From Gammaproteobacteria bacterium UBA3067 (lineage in GTDB: Bacteria > Pseudomonadota > Gammaproteobacteria > Pseudomonadales > UBA3067), in NCBI GenBank assembly GCA_002366835.1, contig DFBZ01000146.1:1-23030 (forward strand): DNA of 23,030 bases. The letters are read 5' to 3'. The position numbers and the translations under genes were made by a program. Positions 6,276 through 13,733 of this stretch are shown one piece after another. The notes beneath the pieces are model-generated. The model saw only the letters and a program-made list of their open reading frames with translations. It ran no database searches and was not told where the DNA came from. Numbering within the stretch: the stretch's first letter is position 1; each line of letters begins with the position of its first letter.

Positions 6276-7685
6276 TTAGTATTTATAGCTTTCAGGCTTA
6301 AAGGGGCCTTCCACTGACACACCGATATACTCAGCTTGCTGGTCGGTCATGCGTGTTACCACACCGCCAAAACCTGCAACCATGTGTGCCGCCACTTCTT
6401 CATCGAGTTTTTTCGGCAACACTTCCACAGTGATTTTTTGTGCCTTTTCTGCTTCGGGTAAGTCGGCAAATTTTTCTTCGTACATATGAATTTGCGCCAA
6501 TACCTGGTTTGCAAAAGAGCCATCCATAATACGTGAAGGATGCCCAGTTGCATTACCCAAATTCACCAAGCGGCCTTCTGACAATAATAAAATATGATCA
6601 GAGTCTGCAGCAGGCTGCGCATCTGTTGAAGCCGTGCGGTAGATTTTATGTACTTGGGGTTTTACTTCTTCCCACACCCAATGGTCACGCATGTACTGGG
6701 TATCAATTTCATTATCGAAGTGACCGATATTACAAATCACTGCACCGTTTTTAACCGTTTGCAGCATGTTTTTATCGCACACATCAACATTGCCGGTAGT
6801 GGTGACAATTAGATCGGTATTTCCCAGTAGAGCCGTATCAATATCTTCCAGCTTGCCGGTATTGATGCCGTTTTTGTAGGGAGAGACCACTTCAAAGCCG
6901 TCCATGCAGGCTTGCATGGCGCAGATAGGGTCAATCTCAACCACTTTTACAATCATTTTTTCCTGGGAAAGACTCTGGGCAGAACCTTTACCCACATCAC
7001 CGTAACCCACAACCAGGGCTTTTTTACCAGAAAGCAACATGTCGGTGCCACGCTTCACGCCATCATTCAGGCTGTGACGGCACCCGTACTTGTTGTCATT
7101 TTTTGATTTGGTAATGGAGTCATTCACGTTGATGGCGGGCACTTTTAAGCTGCCTTCGTTCATCATTTCAATCAGGCGGTGTACACCGGTGGTGGTTTCT
7201 TCGGTAATGCCGTGAATTTTATCCAGCATGGCGGGGTATTTATCGTGCACCATAGCGGTTAAATCACCACCATCGTCCAGTATCATGTTGCAACCCCAAG
7301 GCTCGCCATTGCACAAAATAGTTTGCTCGATGCACCACGCGCTTTCTTCTTCTGTCTGTCCTTTCCAGGCGTAAACGGGAACACCCGCAGCAGCCACTGC
7401 CGCAGCGGCGTGATCCTGGGTGGAGAAGATGTTACAGGAAGACCAGCGAACCTCTGCCCCTAACTCTGTCAGTGTTTCAATCAATACCGCAGTTTGTACG
7501 GTCATGTGAATGCAACCGATAATGCGGGCATCCTTTAAAGGCTGACTAGCGCTGAACTTGCTGCGCAGTGCCATCAAAGCGGGCATTTCGGATTCTGCGA
7601 TGGCAATTTCTTTTCGGCCCCAATCTGCCAAGCCAATGTCTGTTACTTTGTAATCGTTGTTTTCATCTGAAGTTTGTGCGCTCAT
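6276..7685 (-). CDS. ahcY: S-adenosyl-L-homocysteine hydrolase
   Basis: AhcY hydrolyses S-adenosylhomocysteine, the inhibitory by-product of SAM-dependent methylation, to adenosine and homocysteine; it is a cytoplasmic NAD-containing tetramer. The product has 469 residues from the chosen start. Visible signatures are IGCIHMTVQTAVLIETL (56-72), STQDHAAAA with the substrate-site Asp, VNDSITKSKND (188-198) with catalytic Lys, and the NAD Rossmann motif GYGDVGKG at 227-234. It ends with KPESYKY, the conserved C-terminus whose Lys and Tyr reach into the neighbouring subunit. An upstream in-frame Met would add 16 residues, but ATG at 7683-7685 has AGGAC 9 bases before it and fits the family N-terminus. 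It lies 62 bases after metK and before metF, a methionine-cycle operon. Confidence 0.97.
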   Translation of the reverse strand: MSAQTSDENNDYKVTDIGLADWGRKEIAIAESEMPALMALRSKFSASQPLKDARIIGCIHMTVQTAVLIETLTELGAEVRWSSCNIFSTQDHAAAAVAAAGVPVYAWKGQTEEESAWCIEQTILCNGEPWGCNMILDDGGDLTAMVHDKYPAMLDKIHGITEETTTGVHRLIEMMNEGSLKVPAINVNDSITKSKNDNKYGCRHSLNDGVKRGTDMLLSGKKALVVGYGDVGKGSAQSLSQEKMIVKVVEIDPICAMQACMDGFEVVSPYKNGINTGKLEDIDTALLGNTDLIVTTTGNVDVCDKNMLQTVKNGAVICNIGHFDNEIDTQYMRDHWVWEEVKPQVHKIYRTASTDAQPAADSDHILLLSEGRLVNLGNATGHPSRIMDGSFANQVLAQIHMYEEKFADLPEAEKAQKITVEVLPKKLDEEVAAHMVAGFGGVVTRMTDQQAEYIGVSVEGPFKPESYKY

Positions 7686-7747
7686 TTTCTTGTCCTGATA
7701 ATCTTTTTTTGGAAACCTGAGCAGGGCTTTCACCCCGCATCAATGAT

Positions 7748-8911
7748 TTAAATACCGGCCAGATCTTTGATCTCGTCGGCCTTATTGGTTTGCTCCCATG
7801 TGAAATGCGTTTCTTCCCGACCGAAGTGGCCGTACGCTGCGCTATCTCGGTAGATGGGTCGTTTAAGATCTAGCATTTGAATTAAACCTTTGGGTTTCAA
7901 GTCAAACACTTCGCGGACAAGACCAACGATTTTTTCATCTGGTAATTTACCCGTACCAAAAGTATTCACGCTGATCGATGTTGGCTCTGCCACACCAATG
8001 GCATAGGACACCTGAATCTCACAACGACTGGCCAAGCCTGAGGCAACAATATTTTTCGCTACATAACGTGTTGCATAGGCAGCGGAACGATCCACCTTAG
8101 AGGGGTCTTTTCCGGAGAATGCGCCACCACCGTGACGGGCCATTCCGCCGTAGGTATCTACGATAATTTTACGACCGGTTAAACCACAATCACCCACTGG
8201 GCCACCAATAACAAACAAGCCGGTGGGGTTAATAAAGTATTTGGTTTCGGCTGTCAGCCACTCATCAGGAAGCACCGGTTTAATAATGGTTTCCATGACG
8301 GCTTCTTGCAGGTCTTTTTGAGAAATTTCAGGATTGTGCTGGGTAGACAACACCACCGCATCCACGGCTGCCGGTCGCCCTTCTTCGTCATAACGAAAGG
8401 TTACCTGGCTTTTAGCATCGGGGCGCAACCAAGGAAGTGTGCCATTTTTTCTTTCTTGTGCCTGTCGCTTTACTAGCCGATGGGCATAAGTAATGGGGGC
8501 AGGCATGAGTACATCGGTTTCGTCACTGGCGTAACCAAACATCATGCCTTGATCACCAGCGCCTTGCTCGTGCTCAGAGCTTTCATCAACCCCCATGGCA
8601 ATATCAGGGGATTGTTTGCCGATGGCATTTAATACAGCGCAGGAAGCGGCATCAAAGCCAATATCAGAGCTGGTGTAACCGATATCGCGCACAACATCGC
8701 GTACCGTGTCTTCTATATCGACATAACCGCTGGTGGTGACTTCGCCAGCCACTATCACCATGCCGGTTTTCACCAGGGTTTCAACGGCCACGCGGGATTC
8801 ACTATCCTGAGCCAAAATGGCGTCGAGGATGGCATCGGAGATTTGATCTGCCACTTTATCAGGGTGGCCCTCAGAAACGGATTCAGAGGTAAACAGGGAA
8901 TATTCAGACAT
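7748..8911 (-). CDS. metK: S-adenosylmethionine synthetase
   Basis: MetK makes S-adenosylmethionine from methionine and ATP, releasing phosphate and pyrophosphate; it is a cytoplasmic tetramer. The 387-residue product matches the family length. SEGHPDK (13-19) carries the active-site His16 and Asp18, GAGDQGMMFGYA is the ATP-binding hexapeptide region, GGPVGDCGLTGRKIIVDTYG and GGGAFSGKDPSKVDRSAAY are the classic P-loop-like signatures, and all are intact. The ribosome site is weak (GAG about 12 bases before ATG), but no better start exists. It is divergent from tkt across a 420-base regulatory region and is the first gene of the metK-ahcY-metF run. No SAM or SAH riboswitch was recognised upstream. 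Confidence 0.98.
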   Translation of the reverse strand: MSEYSLFTSESVSEGHPDKVADQISDAILDAILAQDSESRVAVETLVKTGMVIVAGEVTTSGYVDIEDTVRDVVRDIGYTSSDIGFDAASCAVLNAIGKQSPDIAMGVDESSEHEQGAGDQGMMFGYASDETDVLMPAPITYAHRLVKRQAQERKNGTLPWLRPDAKSQVTFRYDEEGRPAAVDAVVLSTQHNPEISQKDLQEAVMETIIKPVLPDEWLTAETKYFINPTGLFVIGGPVGDCGLTGRKIIVDTYGGMARHGGGAFSGKDPSKVDRSAAYATRYVAKNIVASGLASRCEIQVSYAIGVAEPTSISVNTFGTGKLPDEKIVGLVREVFDLKPKGLIQMLDLKRPIYRDSAAYGHFGREETHFTWEQTNKADEIKDLAGI

Positions 8912-9331
8912 GAGGTATTACTCGTGGGTTCAGAAGGTACAAAACAATGTGGTGAACACGCCAACCGACACTGCCAATGAATGCTATTTAACTTACTTGG
9001 CCATTTTCTGCTTACGCTCCAATATTATTATTGGGTTTCAAGGATATCGAAACGCACTGAGAGCTGCCTGACCAAAGTACTACAGCCCCAAAGAACTATA
9101 GCCAAAACAAGAAAAATAGCATGGCAGCATACCGATATTTATTACAAATAACACTCAGAAATCCCCCTCACGCGCCACTTTGTGCATCCATTTGTAAAAA
9201 ACTTACAGCAAAATTTGCTGTATGCCGCGCTCTGGGCGAAAATAGCGCCCCTTTTGGCTGCGGCTACCTTTTTTGCTGGCCACAGAAATAAGCGAGTCAT
9301 CACCCCCCTGCATCTTCGGAGAAATAAGTTT
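8912..9331. other. Divergent metK/tkt intergenic region
   Basis: This 420-base stretch separates two divergent housekeeping genes and must hold both promoters. I could not pick convincing -35/-10 pairs. It contains a small dyad CCAATA-TTAT-TATTGG (9019-9034), the overlapping dyads at 9193-9222, and GGGCG/CGCCC pairing near 9236-9253 followed by T6 within about 25 bases, a possible weak attenuator in the tkt leader. An open frame runs in phase into tkt from 9182, but I treat it as non-coding because the tkt family starts at 9332. Confidence 0.6.
9193..9222. promoter_or_regulatory. Two overlapping operator-like dyads upstream of tkt
   Basis: Dyad A is TGTAA-AAAAC-TTACA (9193-9207). Dyad B is TACAGCAAA-A-TTTGCTGTA (9204-9222), perfect 9-bp arms around one base. 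They share TACA, so TGTA/TACA half-sites occur three times in a row. Dyad A agrees at 13 of 15 positions with the HexR consensus as I recall it (TGTARTWWWAYTACA); HexR controls central sugar metabolism genes in many gammaproteobacteria. Dyad B does not fit any operator I know. The position, 110-140 bases before tkt, suits transcriptional control of the glycolytic run. Confidence 0.5.
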
Positions 9332-11326
9332 ATGCCCACTCAACGTCAACTTGCCAACGCAATACGCGCACTTAGCATGGATGCAGTTCAAAAAGCCAAA
9401 AGCGGCCATCCCGGCGCACCTATGGGTATGGCAGATATTGCTGAAGTGCTCTGGCGCAGCCACCTGAAACACAACCCCCAAAACCCAGACTGGGCCAACC
9501 GCGACCGTTTTATTCTTTCCAACGGCCACGGCTCGATGCTGCTCTACTCTTTATTACACCTCAGCGGCTATGACTTGAGCATTGACGACATCAAACAGTT
9601 TCGTCAGCTTCACTCCAAAACTGCCGGCCACCCTGAATACGGCGAAGCACCCGGCATTGAAACCACTACCGGCCCACTGGGGCAGGGCCTTGCAAACGCG
9701 GTGGGAATGGCTATTGCTGAAAAAACCCTGGCTGACCAATTTAACCAGGATAATCATCAAATTGTTGACCACCACACTTACGTCTTTGCTGGCGATGGCT
9801 GCCTGATGGAAGGTATTTCTCACGAGGCCTGCTCACTGGCTGGCACCCTGGGCCTGGGTAAGCTCATCCTTATGTACGATGACAACGGCATTTCCATTGA
9901 TGGGCAAGTCGTCGGCTGGTTTAGTGATGACACCCCCAAACGTTTCGAAGCTTATAACTGGCAAGTGATCCCCAATGTGGATGGGCACGACCCTCTCGCC
10001 ATAGATGAAGCCATCAAAGCAGCAAAGGCTGACACCACTCGCCCCACGCTGATTTGCTGCAAAACCGTTATCGGCTTTGGCGCCCCCAACAAACAGGGCA
10101 CTTCCGGCGTTCACGGTGCACCCCTTGGTGATGATGAAATCGCCGCCGCTAGAAATACCTTAGGGTGGCACTACCCCGCTTTTGAAATCCCTGAAGATAT
10201 CCAAACTCAATGGAACTGCACGGACAAAGGCAATCAGTTAGAGTCAGACTGGAACAGTCAATTCGCCGCCTACGCACAAGCCTACCCAGAACTGGCCGTT
10301 GAATTTAAGCGCCGCATGGCAGGGAAATTACCCGATAACTGGGAAGAAGTCAGCGCGCAATATATCCATGACACCCATCAAGAAGGTGCCAAGGTCGCCA
10401 CACGAAAGGCCTCACAAAATAGCCTTGAGGGTTATGCACCCATCCTGCCCGAATTACTCGGTGGCTCAGCTGACCTTGCAGGCTCCAATCTAACCTTATG
10501 GTCAGGCTCCAAAGGTATTAGCGCCGATGATGCCAGTGGCAACTACCTCTACTACGGTGTTAGGGAGTTCGCCATGGTCGCCATCATGAACGGCCTAAAC
10601 CTGCACAAAGGGTTTATCCCTTACGGCGGCACCTTCCTTGTTTTTATGGAATACGCCCGTAATGCCATGCGCATGGCAGCATTGATGAAGCAGCAAGGCA
10701 TCTATGTTCTTACCCATGACTCCATCGGCTTAGGGGAAGACGGCCCAACGCATCAGCCCATCGAGCAAATTGCCAACCTGCGCAGCACACCGAACCTTTA
10801 TTGCTGGCGTCCCTGCGATGGCATCGAAACTGCTGTCGCCTGGAAAAAAGCCATTGAAACCACGACTGCCCCCACCGCTCTTGCGTTGTCTCGCCAAGGC
10901 TTGCCAGCAATTAGCCGCAGCGCAGAAACCCTGGCTCAGATAGAAAAGGGGGGTTATATCATTGATGATTGCGCAGGCACCCCAGAAATTATTATTATCG
11001 CCACCGGCTCAGAAGTCGCTATTGCCCTGCAAGCGGCCAACACTCTGCGCGAGAAGAAAAAACAGGTGAGAGTGGTTTCTATGCCTTGCACCGAGTTATT
11101 CGACCAGCAATCTGCCAGCTATAAAGAATCCGTTCTACCCAGCGCTGTGACCGCTCGTATTGCCGTCGAAGCCGGTATTACCGATGGCTGGTATCGTTAC
11201 GTTGGTTTAAACGGCGCAGTAATTGGCATGAACAGCTTTGGTGCCTCAGCGCCGATTGATACGCTTTATGAGTACTTTGGTATTACTGCAGAAGCCGTTG
11301 TATCTACAGCGGAATCACTGTTATAA
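9332..11326 (+). CDS. tkt: Transketolase
   Basis: Transketolase moves two-carbon ketol groups between sugar phosphates in the pentose-phosphate pathway, using thiamine diphosphate and a divalent metal, as a cytoplasmic dimer. The 664-residue product matches the bacterial enzyme length. KSGHPGAPMGMAD near the start is the N-terminal signature, GDGCLMEG from 154 begins the thiamine-diphosphate motif ending around NGISIDG, HDSIGLGEDGPTHQP is the pyrimidine-domain signature, and the C-terminal domain carries ATGSEV. The chosen ATG has GGAGA 9 bases upstream; an in-frame Met at 9182 would add 50 non-conserved residues. It is the first gene of a same-strand series with gap, pgk and fba, divergent from metK. 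A strong 17-bp hairpin separates it from gap. Confidence 0.97.
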   Translation: MPTQRQLANAIRALSMDAVQKAKSGHPGAPMGMADIAEVLWRSHLKHNPQNPDWANRDRFILSNGHGSMLLYSLLHLSGYDLSIDDIKQFRQLHSKTAGHPEYGEAPGIETTTGPLGQGLANAVGMAIAEKTLADQFNQDNHQIVDHHTYVFAGDGCLMEGISHEACSLAGTLGLGKLILMYDDNGISIDGQVVGWFSDDTPKRFEAYNWQVIPNVDGHDPLAIDEAIKAAKADTTRPTLICCKTVIGFGAPNKQGTSGVHGAPLGDDEIAAARNTLGWHYPAFEIPEDIQTQWNCTDKGNQLESDWNSQFAAYAQAYPELAVEFKRRMAGKLPDNWEEVSAQYIHDTHQEGAKVATRKASQNSLEGYAPILPELLGGSADLAGSNLTLWSGSKGISADDASGNYLYYGVREFAMVAIMNGLNLHKGFIPYGGTFLVFMEYARNAMRMAALMKQQGIYVLTHDSIGLGEDGPTHQPIEQIANLRSTPNLYCWRPCDGIETAVAWKKAIETTTAPTALALSRQGLPAISRSAETLAQIEKGGYIIDDCAGTPEIIIIATGSEVAIALQAANTLREKKKQVRVVSMPCTELFDQQSASYKESVLPSAVTARIAVEAGITDGWYRYVGLNGAVIGMNSFGASAPIDTLYEYFGITAEAVVSTAESLL

Positions 11327-11343
11327 AGACACATACCACGAGC

Positions 11344-11382
11344 GTTAGACGTTTGGTTTTCACATAAAACTAAGCGTCTAAC
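11344..11382 (+). other. Strong 17-bp intergenic RNA hairpin between tkt and gap
   Basis: GTTAGACGTTTGGTTTT (11344-11360), a 5-base loop CACAT, and AAAACTAAGCGTCTAAC (11366-11382) form a 17-bp stem with only two G-U wobbles in RNA. It starts 17 bases after the tkt stop. No T-run follows directly (CTCTTTTTAC comes about 20 bases later), so it is not a standard terminator. It may stabilise the tkt 3' end or set relative tkt and gap levels after processing. Confidence 0.7.
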
Positions 11383-11425
11383 ATCGCAGCCTTATCAAAC
11401 CTCTTTTTACAGGAAGTACCTCTGC

Positions 11426-12463
11426 ATGCCATTGCGCGTCGCAATTAACGGTTTTGGTCGTATTGGCAGAAGTATTCTGCGAGCAAAATATGAATCGCAG
11501 CTGCACCCGGACATTGAGATTGTTGCCATCAATGACCTTGGCTCCCCCGGAGCACTGGCCCACCTGGCCCAATATGACTCCACCTACGGGCCTTTTAAAG
11601 GCGAAATCAGCCTAGACACAGCCAGCCAGCCAACATTAAGAGTTAACCAAGATTGCATCCCGCTGTTTCAATACAGTGACGCCAAACTTCTGCCATGGAA
11701 AGAACTGGACGTTGATCTTGTTCTGGAAAGCAGCGGGCAATATCGTAACAAAGCATCCGCAATGCTGCATATTCACGCGGGTGCAAAAAAGGTATTAATT
11801 GGCGCGCCCGCTTTTGATGACGTTGATCGCACCATCGTCTACGGTGTTAATCAAAACCAGCTACTGGAAAGCGACCAAATCATCTCTAATGCCTCTTGCA
11901 CCACCAACTGCCTAGCACCCATCCTTCACGCACTGCTGGGCAAAGTGGAAATCCAGTCCGGCCTACTGACCACCATTCATTCTTACAGTAACAACCAACA
12001 CCTTATTGACTCGGTACACGATGACTTACGCCGCGCCCGCTCGGCCACACAATCCCTTATTCCAACCAGCAGCGGCGCACTATCCGCACTGGAAAAAGTG
12101 CTGCCATCCATGCAGGGAGTTTTTAACGGTTATTCCATGCGCGTACCCACTCTCGATGTAGCAGCGGTGGATATCACCTTACAACTGGGCGAAGAAAGCA
12201 GCGCAGAGGCTATCAATGACCTGATAAAACAAGCAGCAAAACAAGATGAACTGGGCGTACTCACATACAGCGAAGCGCCCTTGGTATCCATTGATTTCAA
12301 AGGGCACCCCTCTTCCGCAATTTTTGATAGCCTGCTTACCAAAACAGCCGGAAGACAAGTCAAACTCGTTGCTTGGTACGACAACGAATGGGCTTATGCC
12401 CACCGCATGCTCGACCTCAGCACTTATTTATCTCATCATTTTTTTTTACACCACTCTCTTTAA
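11426..12463 (+). CDS. gap: Type I glyceraldehyde-3-phosphate dehydrogenase (Epd-like alternative)
   Basis: The enzyme oxidises glyceraldehyde 3-phosphate to 1,3-bisphosphoglycerate with NAD. The 345-residue product starts INGFGRIGR (NAD Rossmann motif), with Asp in VAINDL pointing to NAD. SNASCTTNC places the catalytic Cys at 158, and His185 lies 27 residues on, the standard spacing. IPTSSGALSALEKVLP, SMRVPTLDVAAVD and AWYDNEW resemble GAPDH more than erythrose-4-phosphate dehydrogenase, yet the place before pgk and fba is where epd sits in many gammaproteobacteria. The usually invariant Gly of NEWGY is Ala here (NEWAYAHR). The start has CAGGAAG upstream. The 3' end carries a T9 run (12439-12447), and the stop codon lies within the pgk ribosome site 10 bases before pgk. 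Family certain; Gap versus Epd not settled. Confidence 0.88.
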   Translation: MPLRVAINGFGRIGRSILRAKYESQLHPDIEIVAINDLGSPGALAHLAQYDSTYGPFKGEISLDTASQPTLRVNQDCIPLFQYSDAKLLPWKELDVDLVLESSGQYRNKASAMLHIHAGAKKVLIGAPAFDDVDRTIVYGVNQNQLLESDQIISNASCTTNCLAPILHALLGKVEIQSGLLTTIHSYSNNQHLIDSVHDDLRRARSATQSLIPTSSGALSALEKVLPSMQGVFNGYSMRVPTLDVAAVDITLQLGEESSAEAINDLIKQAAKQDELGVLTYSEAPLVSIDFKGHPSSAIFDSLLTKTAGRQVKLVAWYDNEWAYAHRMLDLSTYLSHHFFLHHSL

Positions 12464-12473
12464 AGGAACCGTT

Positions 12474-13637
12474 ATGTCTATCCCCGAAATGCAGGAACTT
12501 GATCTGACTGGAAAGCGCGTTCTCATTCGCCAAGATCTTAACGTTCCAATCAAAGATGGAAGAGTCACCAGCGATGCACGCATTCAGGCATCACTGCCCA
12601 CCATCCAATCGGCCATAGCCAGCGGCGCAAAGGTGTTGCTGATGTCTCACTTGGGCCGCCCCACCGAGGGGGAGTTTGACGATGCATACAGCCTGGCACC
12701 TGTGGCAAACCACCTGAGCAGCCTATTAGGTAAAGAAGTACCCCTAATAAAAGACTGGTTAAATGGCGTAGAGCTCGAAAATGGCACCGTGGCGCTATGT
12801 GAGAACGTACGCTTTAATCCCGGCGAAAAGAAAAACGACGACGCACTCGCCAAACAAATGGCCGCTCTGTGTGACATATTCGTGATGGATGCCTTTGGCA
12901 CCGCTCACCGCGCCCAGGCATCCACTCATGGCGTCGCAAAATTTGCCCCCACCGCCTGCGCAGGGCCGCTTCTAGCAGCAGAACTCAAAGCCTTGGCCAC
13001 AAGCCTGGATAATCCACAACGCCCCATGATGGCCATTGTGGGTGGCAGCAAGGTTTCTACCAAACTAACGGTATTAGAAAGCCTTTCTTCAAAAGTTGAT
13101 CAGCTTATCGTTGGTGGCGGCATCGCCAACACCTTCCTGGCGGCAAAAGGTTATAACGTGGGCAAGTCGCTTTACGAGCCTGACCTGGTGAATACCGCGA
13201 AAGACCTCATGGAAAAAATTGACGTGCCTCTGCCAACCGATGTCATAGTTGCCAAAGAGTTTGCTGAAAACGCCGAAGCAAGCATCAAAGCCGCTGACCA
13301 GGTAGCTGATGACGACATGATTCTGGATATTGGGCCAGAATCAGCCGCTGTTTTAGCCGAACTCATCAGCAAGGCTAAAACCATCGTATGGAACGGGCCG
13401 GTGGGCGTGTTTGAATTTGACCAGTTTGGCGAAGGCACCAAAACAATTTCCCTTGCCATCGCCAATAGCGAGGGCTTTTCCATCGCTGGTGGAGGCGATA
13501 CGCTGGCAGCCGTTGATAAATACCAAATCAATGATAAGGTATCCTATATTTCAACAGGCGGCGGTGCTTTTCTAGAGTTTTTGGAAGGCAAAGAACTACC
13601 CGCTGTCGCCATATTAGAAGAACGTAACGGCCAATAA
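12474..13637 (+). CDS. pgk: Phosphoglycerate kinase
   Basis: Pgk transfers the acyl phosphate of 1,3-bisphosphoglycerate to ADP, the reaction directly after GAPDH. The 387-residue product equals the typical length. Signatures: GKRVLIRQDLNVP at the N-terminus, SHLGRP for the substrate basic patch, GGSKVSTKL, GGGIANTFL, WNGPVGVFE and the nucleotide-binding GGGDTLAAV near the C-terminus. The ATG at 12474 has AAAGGAA upstream, overlapping the gap stop codon. The frame is also open backwards from this ATG deep into gap (to 12246), because the two genes differ by +1 in frame with no stop between. Ten bases separate gap and pgk, so translational coupling is likely. Confidence 0.98.
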   Translation: MSIPEMQELDLTGKRVLIRQDLNVPIKDGRVTSDARIQASLPTIQSAIASGAKVLLMSHLGRPTEGEFDDAYSLAPVANHLSSLLGKEVPLIKDWLNGVELENGTVALCENVRFNPGEKKNDDALAKQMAALCDIFVMDAFGTAHRAQASTHGVAKFAPTACAGPLLAAELKALATSLDNPQRPMMAIVGGSKVSTKLTVLESLSSKVDQLIVGGGIANTFLAAKGYNVGKSLYEPDLVNTAKDLMEKIDVPLPTDVIVAKEFAENAEASIKAADQVADDDMILDIGPESAAVLAELISKAKTIVWNGPVGVFEFDQFGEGTKTISLAIANSEGFSIAGGGDTLAAVDKYQINDKVSYISTGGGAFLEFLEGKELPAVAILEERNGQ

Positions 13638-13665
13638 TCGGTCATCAATAAAGACGTCATATTTA

Positions 13666-13705
13666 CCTGAGATCCTTACATGAAAGATCTCAGGGGCGCA
13701 CCCCT
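13666..13705 (+). promoter_or_regulatory. Two competing hairpins between pgk and fba
   Basis: Hairpin 1: CCTGAGATC (13666-13674) pairs with GATCTCAGG (13686-13694), loop of 11. Hairpin 2: AGGGG (13692-13696) pairs with CCCCT (13701-13705), loop of 4. They share AGG at 13692-13694, so both cannot form fully together. No T-run follows. They sit 29-68 bases before the fba start and could be an RNA switch or an mRNA-stability element. Confidence 0.5.
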
Positions 13706-13733
13706 AATTCACAATCTATTAAGGAGAGAATCA

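Noticed and set aside
7686..7733. 16-residue extension of AhcY
   Set aside because: The next ATG has a ribosome site and matches the family N-terminus.
7686..7747. SAH or SAM riboswitch between metK and ahcY
   Set aside because: The 62-base spacer has a small stem (GCGGGG/CCCTGC) but none of the conserved SAH or SAM riboswitch core bases, and it is too short.
9204..9222. LexA operator reading of the tkt dyad
   Set aside because: The SOS consensus is CTGT-N8-ACAG; here the arms are inverted (ACAG...CTGT), so it does not fit.
9182..9331. 50-residue N-terminal extension of transketolase
   Set aside because: The extension is not like any transketolase N-terminus, it overlaps the operator-like dyads, and the ATG at 9332 has a proper ribosome site and gives the family length.
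12246..12473. 76-residue N-terminal extension of Pgk from an ATG within gap
   Set aside because: Pgk starts at 12474 with a good ribosome site and standard length. The open frame is noted only because it allows a frameshift fusion.
13680..13733. 18-residue extension of Fba
   Set aside because: The ATG lies in a hairpin loop without ribosome site; ATG at 13734 follows AAGGAGAG.
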